Shown piece after piece: positions 1-7,687 of a stretch of 64,000 nucleotides of DNA (the first letter of the stretch is position 1; every line of letters starts with the position of its first letter). Under the pieces are notes generated by a model that was not told the origin of the DNA, made no database searches, and worked only from the letters and a program-made list of their open reading frames with translations. Both the position numbers and the translations under genes were made by a program. Source of the DNA: Bacteroidota bacterium (lineage in GTDB: Bacteria > Bacteroidota > Bacteroidia > Flavobacteriales > Weeksellaceae). Location: contig JAFAGO010000013.1 of assembly GCA_023422635.1 (NCBI GenBank), positions 1 to 64,000 of the forward strand, given 5' to 3'.

Positions 1-227
1 GCACCTTCTGCAAGTCCAGAAACTTGAACATCGATATTAATATCGGATGCAGAATAAGTGGAATCTATAGCACCTAAAGCATTCCAAACTGCATCTTTAG
101 CAGCGGAATTGGCAGCATTTCCAGAAACGTACAAGATTCCATCTTGCTCCGTAACTTGTAAATTAGAAACTCCTGCAGATTGTGCTGCAGAAACTACGCT
201 TGCGTATTTATCTTGTAATGCACTCAT
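1..227 (-). CDS. BON-domain protein, Kbp/YgaU-like (partial, runs off the left edge)
   Basis: Only the N-terminal 75 or so residues are in the window; the reading frame stays open to base 1. The protein begins MSALQDKYASVVSAAQSAGV and continues with a hydrophilic alpha/beta pattern like a single BON domain, without a signal peptide. This resembles the start of cytosolic Kbp/YgaU-type proteins, which carry a BON domain followed by a LysM domain; the LysM part, if present, lies outside the window. The ATG (225-227 on the minus strand) has a purine-rich AAGGAAGA just upstream. The gene starts 6 bp after the stop of the BON lipoprotein at 234-716, so the two are probably co-transcribed. The BON assignment is by pattern and the LysM part is inference. 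Confidence 0.6.
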   Translation of the reverse strand, partial: MSALQDKYASVVSAAQSAGVSNLQVTEQDGILYVSGNAANSAAKDAVWNALGAIDSTYSASDINIDVQVSGLAEG

Positions 228-233
228 TCTTCC

Positions 234-716
234 TTATTTTACAGTATAATTATAGTTTACTTTACCCACTTTCAAAGCATCAACAGATTCTTTGATTTTT
301 CTTGCCTGTGTTGAAGAAACATTTCCTGTTAAGGTAAGTTCACCATTCACCACTTCCACTTTTACAGAAGGGAAATCTTTAAGCGCATCAGTTACTTTTT
401 GCTGAACAGCAGGATCCACAGCAGAAGTTGTAACAACCTCAGGTGCAGCAGGTGCAACCGTAGCCATATCCATTACTTCTTTTACCCCTTCAATTCCTTT
501 TAAAGAAGTAATTGCAGCTGCTTTATCTGCTTCAGTTGCAAACGTTCCGCTTAAATGCGCAACACCATCTTTTACTTCTACAGAAGCTGTTGGGTTAGTA
601 GCTACTACAGCAGTTGCTTTGGTCATAAGATCAGCATCTGATACTTTTTTCTTACATGAAATTGCCCCAAAAGACACCATAAGTGCCAATACAGCCATTG
701 CAATTGTTTTTTTCAT
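234..716 (-). CDS. BON domain lipoprotein, two BON repeats
   Basis: A 160-residue exported protein. The first 21 residues are a lipoprotein signal peptide: KK, a hydrophobic stretch, then a GAISC lipobox with Cys21, followed by KKK. Two BON-like repeats follow, at about 25-90 and 98-160; each has the beta-strand pattern VEVKDGVAHLSG / VEVVNGELTLTG with a central conserved Gly. An Ala/Pro/Val linker separates them. BON domains are thought to bind phospholipid or other envelope surfaces, as in OsmY, so a periplasmic envelope-stress role is likely but not shown. It leads a probable two-gene unit with the BON protein at the left edge. Confidence 0.8.
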   Translation of the reverse strand: MKKTIAMAVLALMVSFGAISCKKKVSDADLMTKATAVVATNPTASVEVKDGVAHLSGTFATEADKAAAITSLKGIEGVKEVMDMATVAPAAPEVVTTSAVDPAVQQKVTDALKDFPSVKVEVVNGELTLTGNVSSTQARKIKESVDALKVGKVNYNYTVK

Positions 717-840
717 AGTTGGATTAATTAAATTAAAGAGTTAATGTTAATATTCTCAAATTTAACAATAAAAAGCATACCGAAATCTTAAAAACGGTTA
801 ATTTTTTCATAATATATTTAAAAGAGTACTGGTTTTCAAT

Positions 841-879
841 GCATTTCATCAAAAGAAAATCATAAGCATTTCATCAAAA
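841..879. repeat. Pair of 14-bp direct repeats upstream of the DUF2089 gene
   Basis: The sequence GCATTTCATCAAAA occurs at 841-854 and again at 866-879, 25 bp apart start to start, in the AT-rich 256-bp gap between the divergent BON lipoprotein and DUF2089 genes. Spacing of about two and a half helical turns and the position before a putative regulator would suit an operator. No function is proven. Confidence 0.45.
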
Positions 880-972
880 AATGAAATAAAAAAAGTAACA
901 TAAATTGCATAATATTAAAATTATTTTTAACTTTATGAAAAATAATTTTACTTTATTTAAAACACTTGAAAA

Positions 973-1245
973 ATGAAACTTCCCATCGCTTGTCCAAGTT
1001 GCGAACATATTCTGAAGGTGAGCCAATTGCGATGCAAGCACTGCAATACGGAAGTTACTGGTAATTATGATCTCCCCTTGTTGCTACATTTATCCCAAGA
1101 GGAGCAATATTTTATTTTGGATTTTGTTCTTTCCAGTGGTAGCATTAAGGAAATGGCAAAAAAAGCATCGCTATCTTATCCTACAATGCGAAATAAATTA
1201 GATGATTTAATTGAAAAAATCCATAATTTAAAAGAAGATGAATAA
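973..1245 (+). CDS. DUF2089 family zinc-ribbon / helix-turn-helix protein
   Basis: A 90-residue protein that matches the DUF2089 pattern. Residues 7-24 hold CPSC and CKHC, a four-cysteine zinc ribbon. A segment beginning LSQEEQYFILDFVLSSGSIK and the following helix (KASLSYPTMRNKLDDLI) look like a helix-turn-helix in which SYPTMRNKL would be the recognition helix. The family is annotated as unknown function; this layout suggests a small DNA-binding regulator. The stop overlaps the next start by 8 bp (1238-1245), so it is translationally coupled to the PH-domain membrane protein downstream. Paired direct repeats lie about 95-130 bp upstream. Confidence 0.85.
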   Translation: MKLPIACPSCEHILKVSQLRCKHCNTEVTGNYDLPLLLHLSQEEQYFILDFVLSSGSIKEMAKKASLSYPTMRNKLDDLIEKIHNLKEDE

Positions 1246-1660
1246 GGAAAATCTCAAAAATATACCGGTAAAAATTGGTTGGGAATTACTTATCCCGTTA
1301 AATATTATCTTTCTATTCCTCATCTACTCCGGAATTGAAGATCAAGAATTGCTCGCAATTATTATAGGAATTTTAGGAATTATTGGCATTAATTATCTAT
1401 TCTGGAGTTTGAAATATTGTACAGATCAGCACTTTCTTTATATCAAACAAGGAATTTTTGGAACTCAAAAAATTAACGTTCATCACATCAAAAAAATTGA
1501 AAAAACATGGAATCCTTTAGCTTCACCTGCCTTAAGTATTTTTGGAAGAGTTGAAATTACTTGGCCAGTGGGTAATTTTATCATTATCGCTCCAAAAAAT
1601 TTTGAAGTTTTGAGAGACGCTTTACTTTCCATCAACGAAAATATAATTGTAAAAGAATAA
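1238..1660 (+). CDS. Small membrane protein with a bacterial PH-like (YyaB/bPH) domain
   Basis: A 140-residue protein with two hydrophobic segments, at about 16-32 and 38-57, followed by a soluble stretch. That stretch has a beta-rich pattern (FLYIKQGIFGTQKINVHHIKKIEKTW..., then FGRVEITWPVGNFIIIAPKN) typical of bacterial PH-like domains of the YyaB/bPH_4 type. The soluble domain should face the cytosol. It overlaps the DUF2089 gene by 8 bp and ends 4 bp before the next membrane protein, so the three form one coupled operon. The fold call is by pattern; no ligand or function can be given. Confidence 0.65.
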   Translation: MNKENLKNIPVKIGWELLIPLNIIFLFLIYSGIEDQELLAIIIGILGIIGINYLFWSLKYCTDQHFLYIKQGIFGTQKINVHHIKKIEKTWNPLASPALSIFGRVEITWPVGNFIIIAPKNFEVLRDALLSINENIIVKE

Positions 1661-1664
1661 ACCT

Positions 1665-2246
1665 ATGAATTGGAACATCTTTATAAACCCTTTTAAATTT
1701 ATTCCTGAAAAAATCCTCCTGTTATTAGGAATTATCACGTTCATCTCGGGATGCTATGTTTCATTTCATTATGAAATGATTTTTGATGGCATTTTTGATG
1801 CGCATCCATATCCTAAAATTCTTTTTTCAGAGGCATTCACCGCCAATACGGTTAATGTGGTTATTGTATGTTTATTACTTTTTATTCTTGGGAAAATTAG
1901 CAATCCAAAAACGAGAATGATTGATATTCTTAACATTGCTTTTATCAGTAGAATTCCGATTTATCTTACTGTTCCTCTTTCAGAAATTCCTGTTTTTAAA
2001 AATATAATCAATCAATTACTCGAGCAAGTTAAAACCACGCAAGCGCCAAAACTTGAAACTTTCGATATTATGATTGTACTTGTTTTCAGCAGCATTCTAA
2101 TTCTGCTTTTTGTGTACAGCATCGTGTTACTCGTTAAGGGCTTTCGAACTGCCGCAAATTGTAAAAAAACACAACAATTTATTCTATTGGCTCTGTTTAT
2201 CTTCATTGCCGAGTTGCTTTCGAAATGGATTATCTCTTTGATGTAG
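1665..2246 (+). CDS. Polytopic membrane protein, YIP1-like
   Basis: A 193-residue protein with about five hydrophobic helices, at roughly 15-33, 60-80, 88-105, 135-158 and 170-190. It starts WNIFINPFKFIPE, an N-terminal NPF/P-rich segment seen in YIP1-family proteins of Flavobacteriia. The helices are separated by short charged loops. It is the third gene of the DUF2089 operon, 4 bp after the PH-domain gene. YIP1 proteins are poorly characterised in bacteria. The membership is probable rather than certain, and the function is unknown. Confidence 0.6.
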   Translation: MNWNIFINPFKFIPEKILLLLGIITFISGCYVSFHYEMIFDGIFDAHPYPKILFSEAFTANTVNVVIVCLLLFILGKISNPKTRMIDILNIAFISRIPIYLTVPLSEIPVFKNIINQLLEQVKTTQAPKLETFDIMIVLVFSSILILLFVYSIVLLVKGFRTAANCKKTQQFILLALFIFIAELLSKWIISLM

Positions 2247-2268
2247 AAGTTTTTTATACATCAATTTT

Positions 2269-2276
2269 TATCTTTG
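2269..2276 (+). promoter_or_regulatory. Putative -7 element TATCTTTG before the HAD gene
   Basis: An exact match to the Bacteroidota TAnnTTTG -7 consensus, 15 nt before the ATG at 2292. It gives the HAD gene its own promoter just after the end of the YIP1-like gene. No clear -33 TTG was seen. Confidence 0.5.
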
Positions 2277-2291
2277 TAAAAAAATTGCTGT

Positions 2292-2954
2292 ATGCCTTTA
2301 AATGCTGTATTATTTGATATGGATGGTGTAATTGTAGACACCGAACCTTTACATCGTAAAGCTTTTCTAAAAACTTTTGATGATTTAAACATAAACGTTT
2401 CTGATACATTATATTCCAGTTTTACTGGAGCTTCTACCCAAAAAGTTTGCGAAACTTTAATTAAAGAATTTCACCTCGACATTTCGCCAGAAGAAATTGT
2501 TGCGATGAAAAGAAAATACTTTAAAGATTTATTTGATAACGATTCTGATTTCGATTTAATTCCAGGTGTTTTAAATTTAATTCAACATTATTATAAGAAT
2601 AATATAAAACTTGTATTGGCTTCTTCCGCACACATTAATACGATAAATTGGGTTTTTGAACGCTTTAATCTTGAATCTTATTTTATCGGAAAAATTAGTG
2701 GCGCAGCTTTAAAAGAATCAAAACCTAATCCTGAAATTTTTATTCTTGCCGCTGAAATCGCCGGCGAACCAAAGCAAAATTGCATGGTCATCGAAGATTC
2801 TACGAACGGAATTATCGCCTCAAAACGAGCTGAAATTTTCTGCGCTGGCTACCGAAGTGCGAATTCTAAATTACAAGATTACTCACTTGCAGATGTTGTA
2901 GTGGATAATTATAGCCAATTAACTTTAGAAGAGTTAGCTCCATATTTTTCATAA
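2292..2954 (+). CDS. HAD-superfamily phosphatase/phosphoglucomutase-like hydrolase
   Basis: A 220-residue HAD hydrolase of the beta-phosphoglucomutase/phosphatase type. Motif I is DMD at residues 9-11 within FDMDGVIVDTEP; Asp9 would be the nucleophile and Asp11 the acid/base. A helical cap lies at about 16-85. Motif II is the Ser pair in LASSAH (111-112), motif III Lys144 in SKPNPE, and motif IV IEDST with Glu168/Asp169. All catalytic positions are present and length is normal. The substrate cannot be told from sequence; small sugar phosphates are usual. It is convergent with deoC, and the two share the hairpin at 2953-2990. Confidence 0.9.
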   Translation: MPLNAVLFDMDGVIVDTEPLHRKAFLKTFDDLNINVSDTLYSSFTGASTQKVCETLIKEFHLDISPEEIVAMKRKYFKDLFDNDSDFDLIPGVLNLIQHYYKNNIKLVLASSAHINTINWVFERFNLESYFIGKISGAALKESKPNPEIFILAAEIAGEPKQNCMVIEDSTNGIIASKRAEIFCAGYRSANSKLQDYSLADVVVDNYSQLTLEELAPYFS

Positions 2955-2990
2955 AAAAAGCCATCAATTACGATGGCTTCTTTATTTTTT
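2953..2990. terminator. Bidirectional terminator between the HAD gene and deoC
   Basis: Inverted repeat AAGCCATC / GATGGCTT with a 6-nt loop (2958-2979). It is flanked by an A-run on the left and a T-rich run on the right, so it can act on both strands. Confidence 0.8.
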
Positions 2991-3007
2991 AATTCAAAAA
3001 AAGGTAC

Positions 3008-3757
3008 TTAATAACTGCTTTTTTCTTCAGTGGTTGCAAGACCAGCTAACGCTTTCGCAGAAGAAGTTCCGATACGTTGTACGCCTAGCGTAACCATTTC
3101 GACAGCTTCTTCAGGAGTGCGAACGCCACCTGCAGCTTTCACAGGAAGTTCACCAGCGTTATCAAGCATTATTTTGATTCCTTCAACGGTTGCACCATTT
3201 GGTTTTCCACCTTCAGTTTTATAAAAACCTGTAGAGGATTTAACAAAAACCTTCTGAACATCTTCTGGAAATCTCGCGGTTACCCATTGCGAAATTTTAG
3301 AGGTAATGTCTGCAATTTGCTCATTATTTAAAGCGGCAATCTCGATAATCCATTTTGCGCTTTTACCGTTTTTTAAAGCTAAAGCAGTGCATTCTTCAAC
3401 TTCCTTCTGTACCTGCTGAACTTCTCCAGCAATATAAGCGCGGAAGTTCACTACAAAATCAAGTTCATCAGCACCATCTTCAATTGCCTTTTGTGCTTCA
3501 GCAAGTTTTTCTTCAACAGAAGCAGTTCCTTCATGAAAACCAATCACGGTACCTAATTTTACTTCGGTATTTTGCTGATCAATCATCGTTCGAACTAATT
3601 GTACATAATCCGGACGAATCATCACTGCATAAAAATGATTTTCAATTGCTTCTTTTACCAAATCTTTTACTTTAGAAATGGTTTCTTCTTCAGAAATTCC
3701 CGCTTGTTGAGGCGTTTTTAAATATGTGGAATCTAAATAATTTTTAATTTGAATCAT
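3008..3757 (-). CDS. deoC: Deoxyribose-phosphate aldolase
   Basis: 249 residues. It cleaves 2-deoxyribose-5-phosphate to acetaldehyde and glyceraldehyde-3-phosphate in deoxynucleoside catabolism. The Schiff-base lysine is Lys173 in VKSSTGF. The second active-site lysine is Lys207 in PVKAAGGVRT, and Asp100 in ELDFVVN matches the proton-relay aspartate. The GGVRT phosphate loop is intact. Length fits the family. It starts 7 bp after the Lrp-type regulator (stop at 3764), which suggests co-transcription. No other nucleoside-catabolism genes are adjacent. Confidence 0.95.
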   Translation of the reverse strand: MIQIKNYLDSTYLKTPQQAGISEEETISKVKDLVKEAIENHFYAVMIRPDYVQLVRTMIDQQNTEVKLGTVIGFHEGTASVEEKLAEAQKAIEDGADELDFVVNFRAYIAGEVQQVQKEVEECTALALKNGKSAKWIIEIAALNNEQIADITSKISQWVTARFPEDVQKVFVKSSTGFYKTEGGKPNGATVEGIKIMLDNAGELPVKAAGGVRTPEEAVEMVTLGVQRIGTSSAKALAGLATTEEKSSY

Positions 3758-3763
3758 AATCTA

Positions 3764-4234
3764 TCAGACTTTTAATTGTCGACCAATACTTTGTTCCAAA
3801 GATATGAAAGTTTCAGTTCTGGTAACTCCTTTAAACTTCTGAATTTTATTTAAAATTTTCATTAAATGATCATTGTCTTTACAAAGCACCTTTAAAAAAA
3901 TGGTATAATTTCCTGTAGTGTAATGTGCTTCAACAACTTCGTTAATATCTTGCAATGCTTTGATGGCATCGTGATAATGGCTCGGCTGATCTAAAAATAC
4001 ACCGATATAGGAAACCACTTGATATCCTATTTTTTTTGGATTAAGAAACGATATAGAGTTTTCTATAATACCCGCTTGTTCCAATTTTTTAATACGTTGG
4101 TGAACGGCTGTTGTAGAAATTCCTACGCTTTTTGAGATTAGTGCGAGCGACGTTTTTGCATTGTCCATCAACATGTAGATGATTTGCTTGTCGATTTCAT
4201 CTAAGTGATAGCCAAGATTGGTCTGTGTTTTCAT
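3764..4234 (-). CDS. Lrp/AsnC family transcriptional regulator
   Basis: A 156-residue protein with the two-domain Lrp/AsnC layout. An N-terminal winged helix-turn-helix at about 10-60 has LDEIDKQIIYMLMDNAKTS and the recognition helix in TAVHQRIKKLEQAGII. A RAM/ligand-binding beta-alpha domain at about 70-145 contains GNYTIFLKV. Such proteins form octamers or dimers that bind DNA and often respond to amino acids. It sits directly upstream of deoC on the same strand; whether it controls deoC is unknown. Confidence 0.92.
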   Translation of the reverse strand: MKTQTNLGYHLDEIDKQIIYMLMDNAKTSLALISKSVGISTTAVHQRIKKLEQAGIIENSISFLNPKKIGYQVVSYIGVFLDQPSHYHDAIKALQDINEVVEAHYTTGNYTIFLKVLCKDNDHLMKILNKIQKFKGVTRTETFISLEQSIGRQLKV

Positions 4235-4266
4235 ACTTTTTCAAATTTTTCTTTAATTCTATTTTT

Positions 4267-5220
4267 CTAATGCTTTTCTGTATTAAGTTGGATTTGGATT
4301 TCAGCTACTACAGGATAGTGATCGCTGTATCCACCCAAATATCGAGTACCGGAGTAGGTTCTAAATGGTCTTCCTTCGAATTTTCGATCCCAATTGCCAA
4401 TAGCAGCAGGACTGAATACGTTTGCCTTTTTAAAGCAAAATGTTGATTGTGGTGTAAAAAATTGAGCTGATAATAGTATTTGGTCAAAAAGTAGACCATT
4501 CTTGTAATGGAACGTAGAAAAATTACTATTCTTATACAAATCCAAAAATGGGTTTGTTAAAGTTTTATTAAAATTTTTATCAAACGTTAAATTTTTTAAT
4601 AAATCGGTGTCTGGGTTATCATTAAAATCGCCCATCACGATAACGGCTTCATTTTTATCCATTACCAAACTTTCCACTCTTTCCCGCAACTCATTGATAA
4701 TGAACAACCTTTTAGGAAGGTTAATATCTCGCTCTCTTTTCGACGGCAAATGTACAACGAAAACATTTAGCAATTGCTCTTGATACCGAATCTTACAAAA
4801 GAGTACATCTCGAGTAGTATCAAATGCATCAGGATTTCCATTATCTATTTTAAAAATAAAAGAAATGGGTTCGGAGTGTTCCACTTTAACCTTCGTGCTA
4901 TCATACAGTAATGCAACATCAACGCCTCTTTCATCTAAGGATTCGTAATGAATATAACTGTAGTTTTCCAAATTGCTGGCGCGCAATAAATCGTTGAGCA
5001 CGTCATCATTCTGAATTTCTGCAAGACCAATAATAAACGGAGGCTGCTTGTACTCCTCCTCAACGAGTTGAAAAACTTGCCCCAACTTGAATATTTTATT
5101 ATTGTAACGGTACTGATTCCAATTCCGCAATCCTGAAGGTGTAGGATCTGTTTTATGAACCGGATTCGGATCTGGTGAAAAAAGGTTTTCTACATTGTAA
5201 AAGATGACTATTTCTTTCAA
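4267..5220 (-). CDS. Endonuclease/exonuclease/phosphatase (EEP) family protein
   Basis: 317 residues with the DNase I-like EEP fold motifs. These are FYNVENLF near the N-terminus, GLAEIQN with the metal-binding Glu68, VMGDFNDNPDT in the middle, and the final SDHYPVVAEI with the catalytic Asp-His. No signal peptide is seen, so it is probably cytosolic. The start must be TTG at 5218-5220: no in-frame ATG precedes the FYNVENLF motif. A TACATTTG promoter-like element lies 19 nt upstream of this TTG. It follows trmD on the same strand. The substrate (DNA, RNA or a phosphoester) is not evident. Confidence 0.85.
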   Translation of the reverse strand: MKEIVIFYNVENLFSPDPNPVHKTDPTPSGLRNWNQYRYNNKIFKLGQVFQLVEEEYKQPPFIIGLAEIQNDDVLNDLLRASNLENYSYIHYESLDERGVDVALLYDSTKVKVEHSEPISFIFKIDNGNPDAFDTTRDVLFCKIRYQEQLLNVFVVHLPSKRERDINLPKRLFIINELRERVESLVMDKNEAVIVMGDFNDNPDTDLLKNLTFDKNFNKTLTNPFLDLYKNSNFSTFHYKNGLLFDQILLSAQFFTPQSTFCFKKANVFSPAAIGNWDRKFEGRPFRTYSGTRYLGGYSDHYPVVAEIQIQLNTEKH

Positions 5221-5239
5221 ATCAATCTGAATTAACGGG

Positions 5240-5247
5240 CAAATGTA
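5240..5247 (-). promoter_or_regulatory. Putative -7 element TACATTTG before the EEP gene
   Basis: A TAnnTTTG match on the minus strand, 19 nt before the TTG start at 5220. It lies in the 43-bp gap after trmD and supports the non-ATG start. Confidence 0.45.
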
Positions 5248-5263
5248 GTTAATCTGATTTTTT

Positions 5264-5935
5264 CTACAAAAGATCCGGTCTTTTTTGCTGAGTGATGCTC
5301 ACTGCTTGTTCGTGACGCCAGTCTTCAATTTTAGCAAAATTACCGCTTAATAAGATCTCTGGAACGCGCAGTCCTTTATATTCCTCTGGTCTTGTGTAAA
5401 TTGGAGGCGAGAGCAAACCATCTTGAAAACTATCGGTAAGCGCGCTGGTTTCATCATTTAAAACTCCGGGAAGCAAACGAATTACAGCATCAGCCAAAAC
5501 GCAAGCGGCAAGTTCACCACCGGTAAGCACAAAATCACCAATAGAGATTTCTTTGGTGATATGCAAATCGCGAATACGTTGATCGATGCCTTTATAATGC
5601 CCACACAGAAAAAGCAGATTTTCTTTCGTAGAAAGCGTATTGGCCATTTTTTGGTTCAAAGTTTCACCATCTGGCGTTAGATAAATCACCTCGTCATAGT
5701 TGCGCTGAGATTTCAACTCACTAATGCATAAATCCAAGGGTTCAACAGTCATTACCATTCCTGCACCTCCTCCGTATTGCTCATCATCTACCCTTTTGTG
5801 CTTATTAAAAGCCCAATCTCGAAGTTGATGAAAATGCACTTCAACCAATCCTTTTTCAGAAGCTCTTTTTAATATTGAAGCTTTGAAAGGGCTTTCCATT
5901 AATTCAGGAAGCACACTTATAATATCAATTCTCAT
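5264..5935 (-). CDS. trmD: tRNA (guanine-37-N1)-methyltransferase
   Basis: 223 residues. It methylates N1 of G37 next to the anticodon using S-adenosylmethionine, which prevents +1 frameshifting. The N-terminal SPOUT domain starts MRIDIISVLPEL. Characteristic segments are DEQYGGGAGMVM (substrate loop), LCGHYKGIDQR and the knot motif GDFVLTGGELAA, with the C-terminal tRNA-binding helix around RPEEYKGLRVPEIL. Its ATG overlaps the TGA of the upstream NADH dehydrogenase by 4 bp. In many bacteria trmD sits with rpsP, rimM and rplS; here it does not. Confidence 0.97.
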   Translation of the reverse strand: MRIDIISVLPELMESPFKASILKRASEKGLVEVHFHQLRDWAFNKHKRVDDEQYGGGAGMVMTVEPLDLCISELKSQRNYDEVIYLTPDGETLNQKMANTLSTKENLLFLCGHYKGIDQRIRDLHITKEISIGDFVLTGGELAACVLADAVIRLLPGVLNDETSALTDSFQDGLLSPPIYTRPEEYKGLRVPEILLSGNFAKIEDWRHEQAVSITQQKRPDLL

Positions 5936-7191
5936 TGTTCTGTATCGTTCTTTTTATTGGTAAGGATAATCAAGCGTAAGGATGAATCTTTGTTGAAGTA
6001 ACTCCACATCCAATTGAAGAAAATGGCAAGTTTATTTCGAACGGAAAGAATCAACATTAAATGTAAAAACATCCAAAAATACCACGCTAAAAATCCTTGA
6101 AATTTAAGTTTAGGTAAATCTACCACTGCAAGATGCTTCCCAATGGTTGCCATACTTCCTAAATCTTTGTACTCATATTCTGTCCACTTCGATTCAGAAT
6201 TTTGCTTGAAATTTTTCGCCAAGTTTTTTCCTTGATTGATGGCAACATTGGCTACTTGAGGATGCCCTTTAGGATATTGAGGCGTTTCCATGTAAGCAAT
6301 ATCGCCAATTGCAAATACATCTTTATAGCCTTCGATGCGGTTATATCGATCTACCGTGTATCGGTTTCTTACAATTTTAGCTTTTTCAAGACCTGGAATT
6401 ACATTTCCGGTAACGCCAGCTGCCCAAATCACATTATTACTTGGTATTGACTCGCCATTTTCCAAATGAACTCGATCTCCATCATAATCGGTAACTCGGC
6501 GATCGCTCATAAAATGTACTCCAAGCTTTTTTAAATATTGTTTGGATTTTTCCTGTGCTTCACCACTCATCGAACTTAAGGGCATTTCGGTTCCGCTCAC
6601 CAAAATAATTTTTAAATCATTAAAATTCATGTGCGGATAATCGCGCGGCAAAATTTCCTTTTTCATTTCTGCGAAAGCACCCGCCAACTCAACACCGGTC
6701 GGTCCACTGCCCACAATTACGATATTCCAATTGCCATCATCACTTCTGCTTTTTTCAATAATTAATTTTTCAAACGTTAAAAGTATATGATTTCGAATAC
6801 TAATTGCTTCCTGCGTATTTTTCATACCGAATGCAAGCTTTTCCATTTTTTCGTTACCAAAGAAATTTGTTTTACAGCCCGTTGCTAACACCAATTTATC
6901 GTAGGTAAACGTTCCATCTGCACAAATTACTTTATGTTCGCTTGGTATAATTTGCTCAACTTCCGTCATTCGGAATTGAACATTTTTCGATTGTTGAAAA
7001 ATCTTTCGGAAAGGAAAAGAAATATTTGAAGGTTCAATTCGTCCACAAGCCACTTGATAAAAAAGTGGTTGAAACATGTGATGGTTCACTTTATCAATCA
7101 TGATGATTTTACTTTCGGAATTTCCACTCATTGAGCGGGCAAACTGCAAACCAGCAAAACCACCACCTATCACTACAATCTTTTCTCGCAT
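5932..7191 (-). CDS. Type II NADH dehydrogenase (NDH-2)-like FAD oxidoreductase
   Basis: 419 residues. It should pass electrons from NADH to quinone without proton pumping. The N-terminal FAD-binding motif is VVIGGGFAGLQFA (residues about 5-17). The second, NAD-binding Rossmann motif is VIVGSGPTGVELAGAF in the middle, and the FAD-contact motif IWAAGV lies further on. The C-terminal 60 residues include an aromatic hydrophobic stretch (FLAWYFWMFLHLMLIL) that would dock to the inner membrane, as is usual for NDH-2. It is co-transcribed with trmD through an ATGA overlap. Family assignment is firm; quinone specificity is not known. Confidence 0.88.
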   Translation of the reverse strand: MREKIVVIGGGFAGLQFARSMSGNSESKIIMIDKVNHHMFQPLFYQVACGRIEPSNISFPFRKIFQQSKNVQFRMTEVEQIIPSEHKVICADGTFTYDKLVLATGCKTNFFGNEKMEKLAFGMKNTQEAISIRNHILLTFEKLIIEKSRSDDGNWNIVIVGSGPTGVELAGAFAEMKKEILPRDYPHMNFNDLKIILVSGTEMPLSSMSGEAQEKSKQYLKKLGVHFMSDRRVTDYDGDRVHLENGESIPSNNVIWAAGVTGNVIPGLEKAKIVRNRYTVDRYNRIEGYKDVFAIGDIAYMETPQYPKGHPQVANVAINQGKNLAKNFKQNSESKWTEYEYKDLGSMATIGKHLAVVDLPKLKFQGFLAWYFWMFLHLMLILSVRNKLAIFFNWMWSYFNKDSSLRLIILTNKKNDTEQ

Positions 7192-7270
7192 AGCATTGTA
7201 TTTTGAATTAAAAGGTGCTGATAATTTTTAGCATATAAAAACATTAAACCACTTTTAACGATTTTGTTTC

Positions 7271-7296
7271 AAAAAAAAACCCTGAAAGTTCAGGGT
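7271..7296 (-). terminator. Intrinsic terminator of the small T9SS-sorted gene
   Basis: A stem of ACCCTG / CAGGGT (7279-7284 and 7291-7296) is followed on the minus strand by nine T (7271-7279). It lies directly after the stop codon at 7299. Confidence 0.85.
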
Positions 7297-7298
7297 AA

Positions 7299-7649
7299 TT
7301 ATTGTTTTATAATCTGTGTTACTTTCTGCGTATTGTCGCTTAAGGTATACCTCATCAAATACTTTCCAGGTTTTAATCGATCAAGACGAATTTCTCCGGA
7401 ATTCATATTCACATTTACTTCCGAAACCTGCATTCCTAAAATCGTATAAAAAGATACGGACTTAATTTTTAAAGAAGCATCTTTCGATTTAACGATAATA
7501 AAATCCTTTGCAGGATTAGGATAAGCAACAATCACCCCATCATCCGAACGTTGAGAAGCAAATGAAAGATCTCTAGAGGATTGCGCATTTAAAACACTAA
7601 ATCCTGACAAAAAACCCGCAAAAAATATAAAAAATAGAAGTTTTTTCAT
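7299..7649 (-). CDS. Minimal protein with T9SS type A C-terminal sorting domain
   Basis: A 116-residue secreted protein. It has an N-terminal signal peptide (KKLLFFIFFAGFLSGFSVLNA, cut near AQS at about 23) and a linker of only about 20 residues. It then has a complete type A sorting domain: YPNPAKDFIIVKS, the central SFYTILGMQV and the end GKYLMRYTLSDNTQKVTQII. The sorting domain would send the protein through the type IX system to the cell surface. There is almost no cargo, since nearly the whole mature protein is the signal. It has its own terminator and a TAATTTTG element 30 nt upstream, so it is a stand-alone gene and not a broken tail. Confidence 0.85.
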   Translation of the reverse strand: MKKLLFFIFFAGFLSGFSVLNAQSSRDLSFASQRSDDGVIVAYPNPAKDFIIVKSKDASLKIKSVSFYTILGMQVSEVNVNMNSGEIRLDRLKPGKYLMRYTLSDNTQKVTQIIKQ

Positions 7650-7679
7650 ATACTAAAAAGCTCTTGAGAGCAATCTTTA

Positions 7680-7687
7680 CAAAATTA
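7680..7687 (-). promoter_or_regulatory. Putative -7 element TAATTTTG of the small T9SS-sorted gene
   Basis: A TAnnTTTG match on the minus strand, 30 nt before the ATG. A short inverted repeat GCTCT/AGAGC lies between it and the start. Confidence 0.4.

Noticed and set aside
7660..7671. Inverted repeat GCTCTTGAGAGC before the T9SS gene as attenuator
   Set aside because: The stem is short with a loop too small for a good hairpin; it may be an operator, but nothing supports it.
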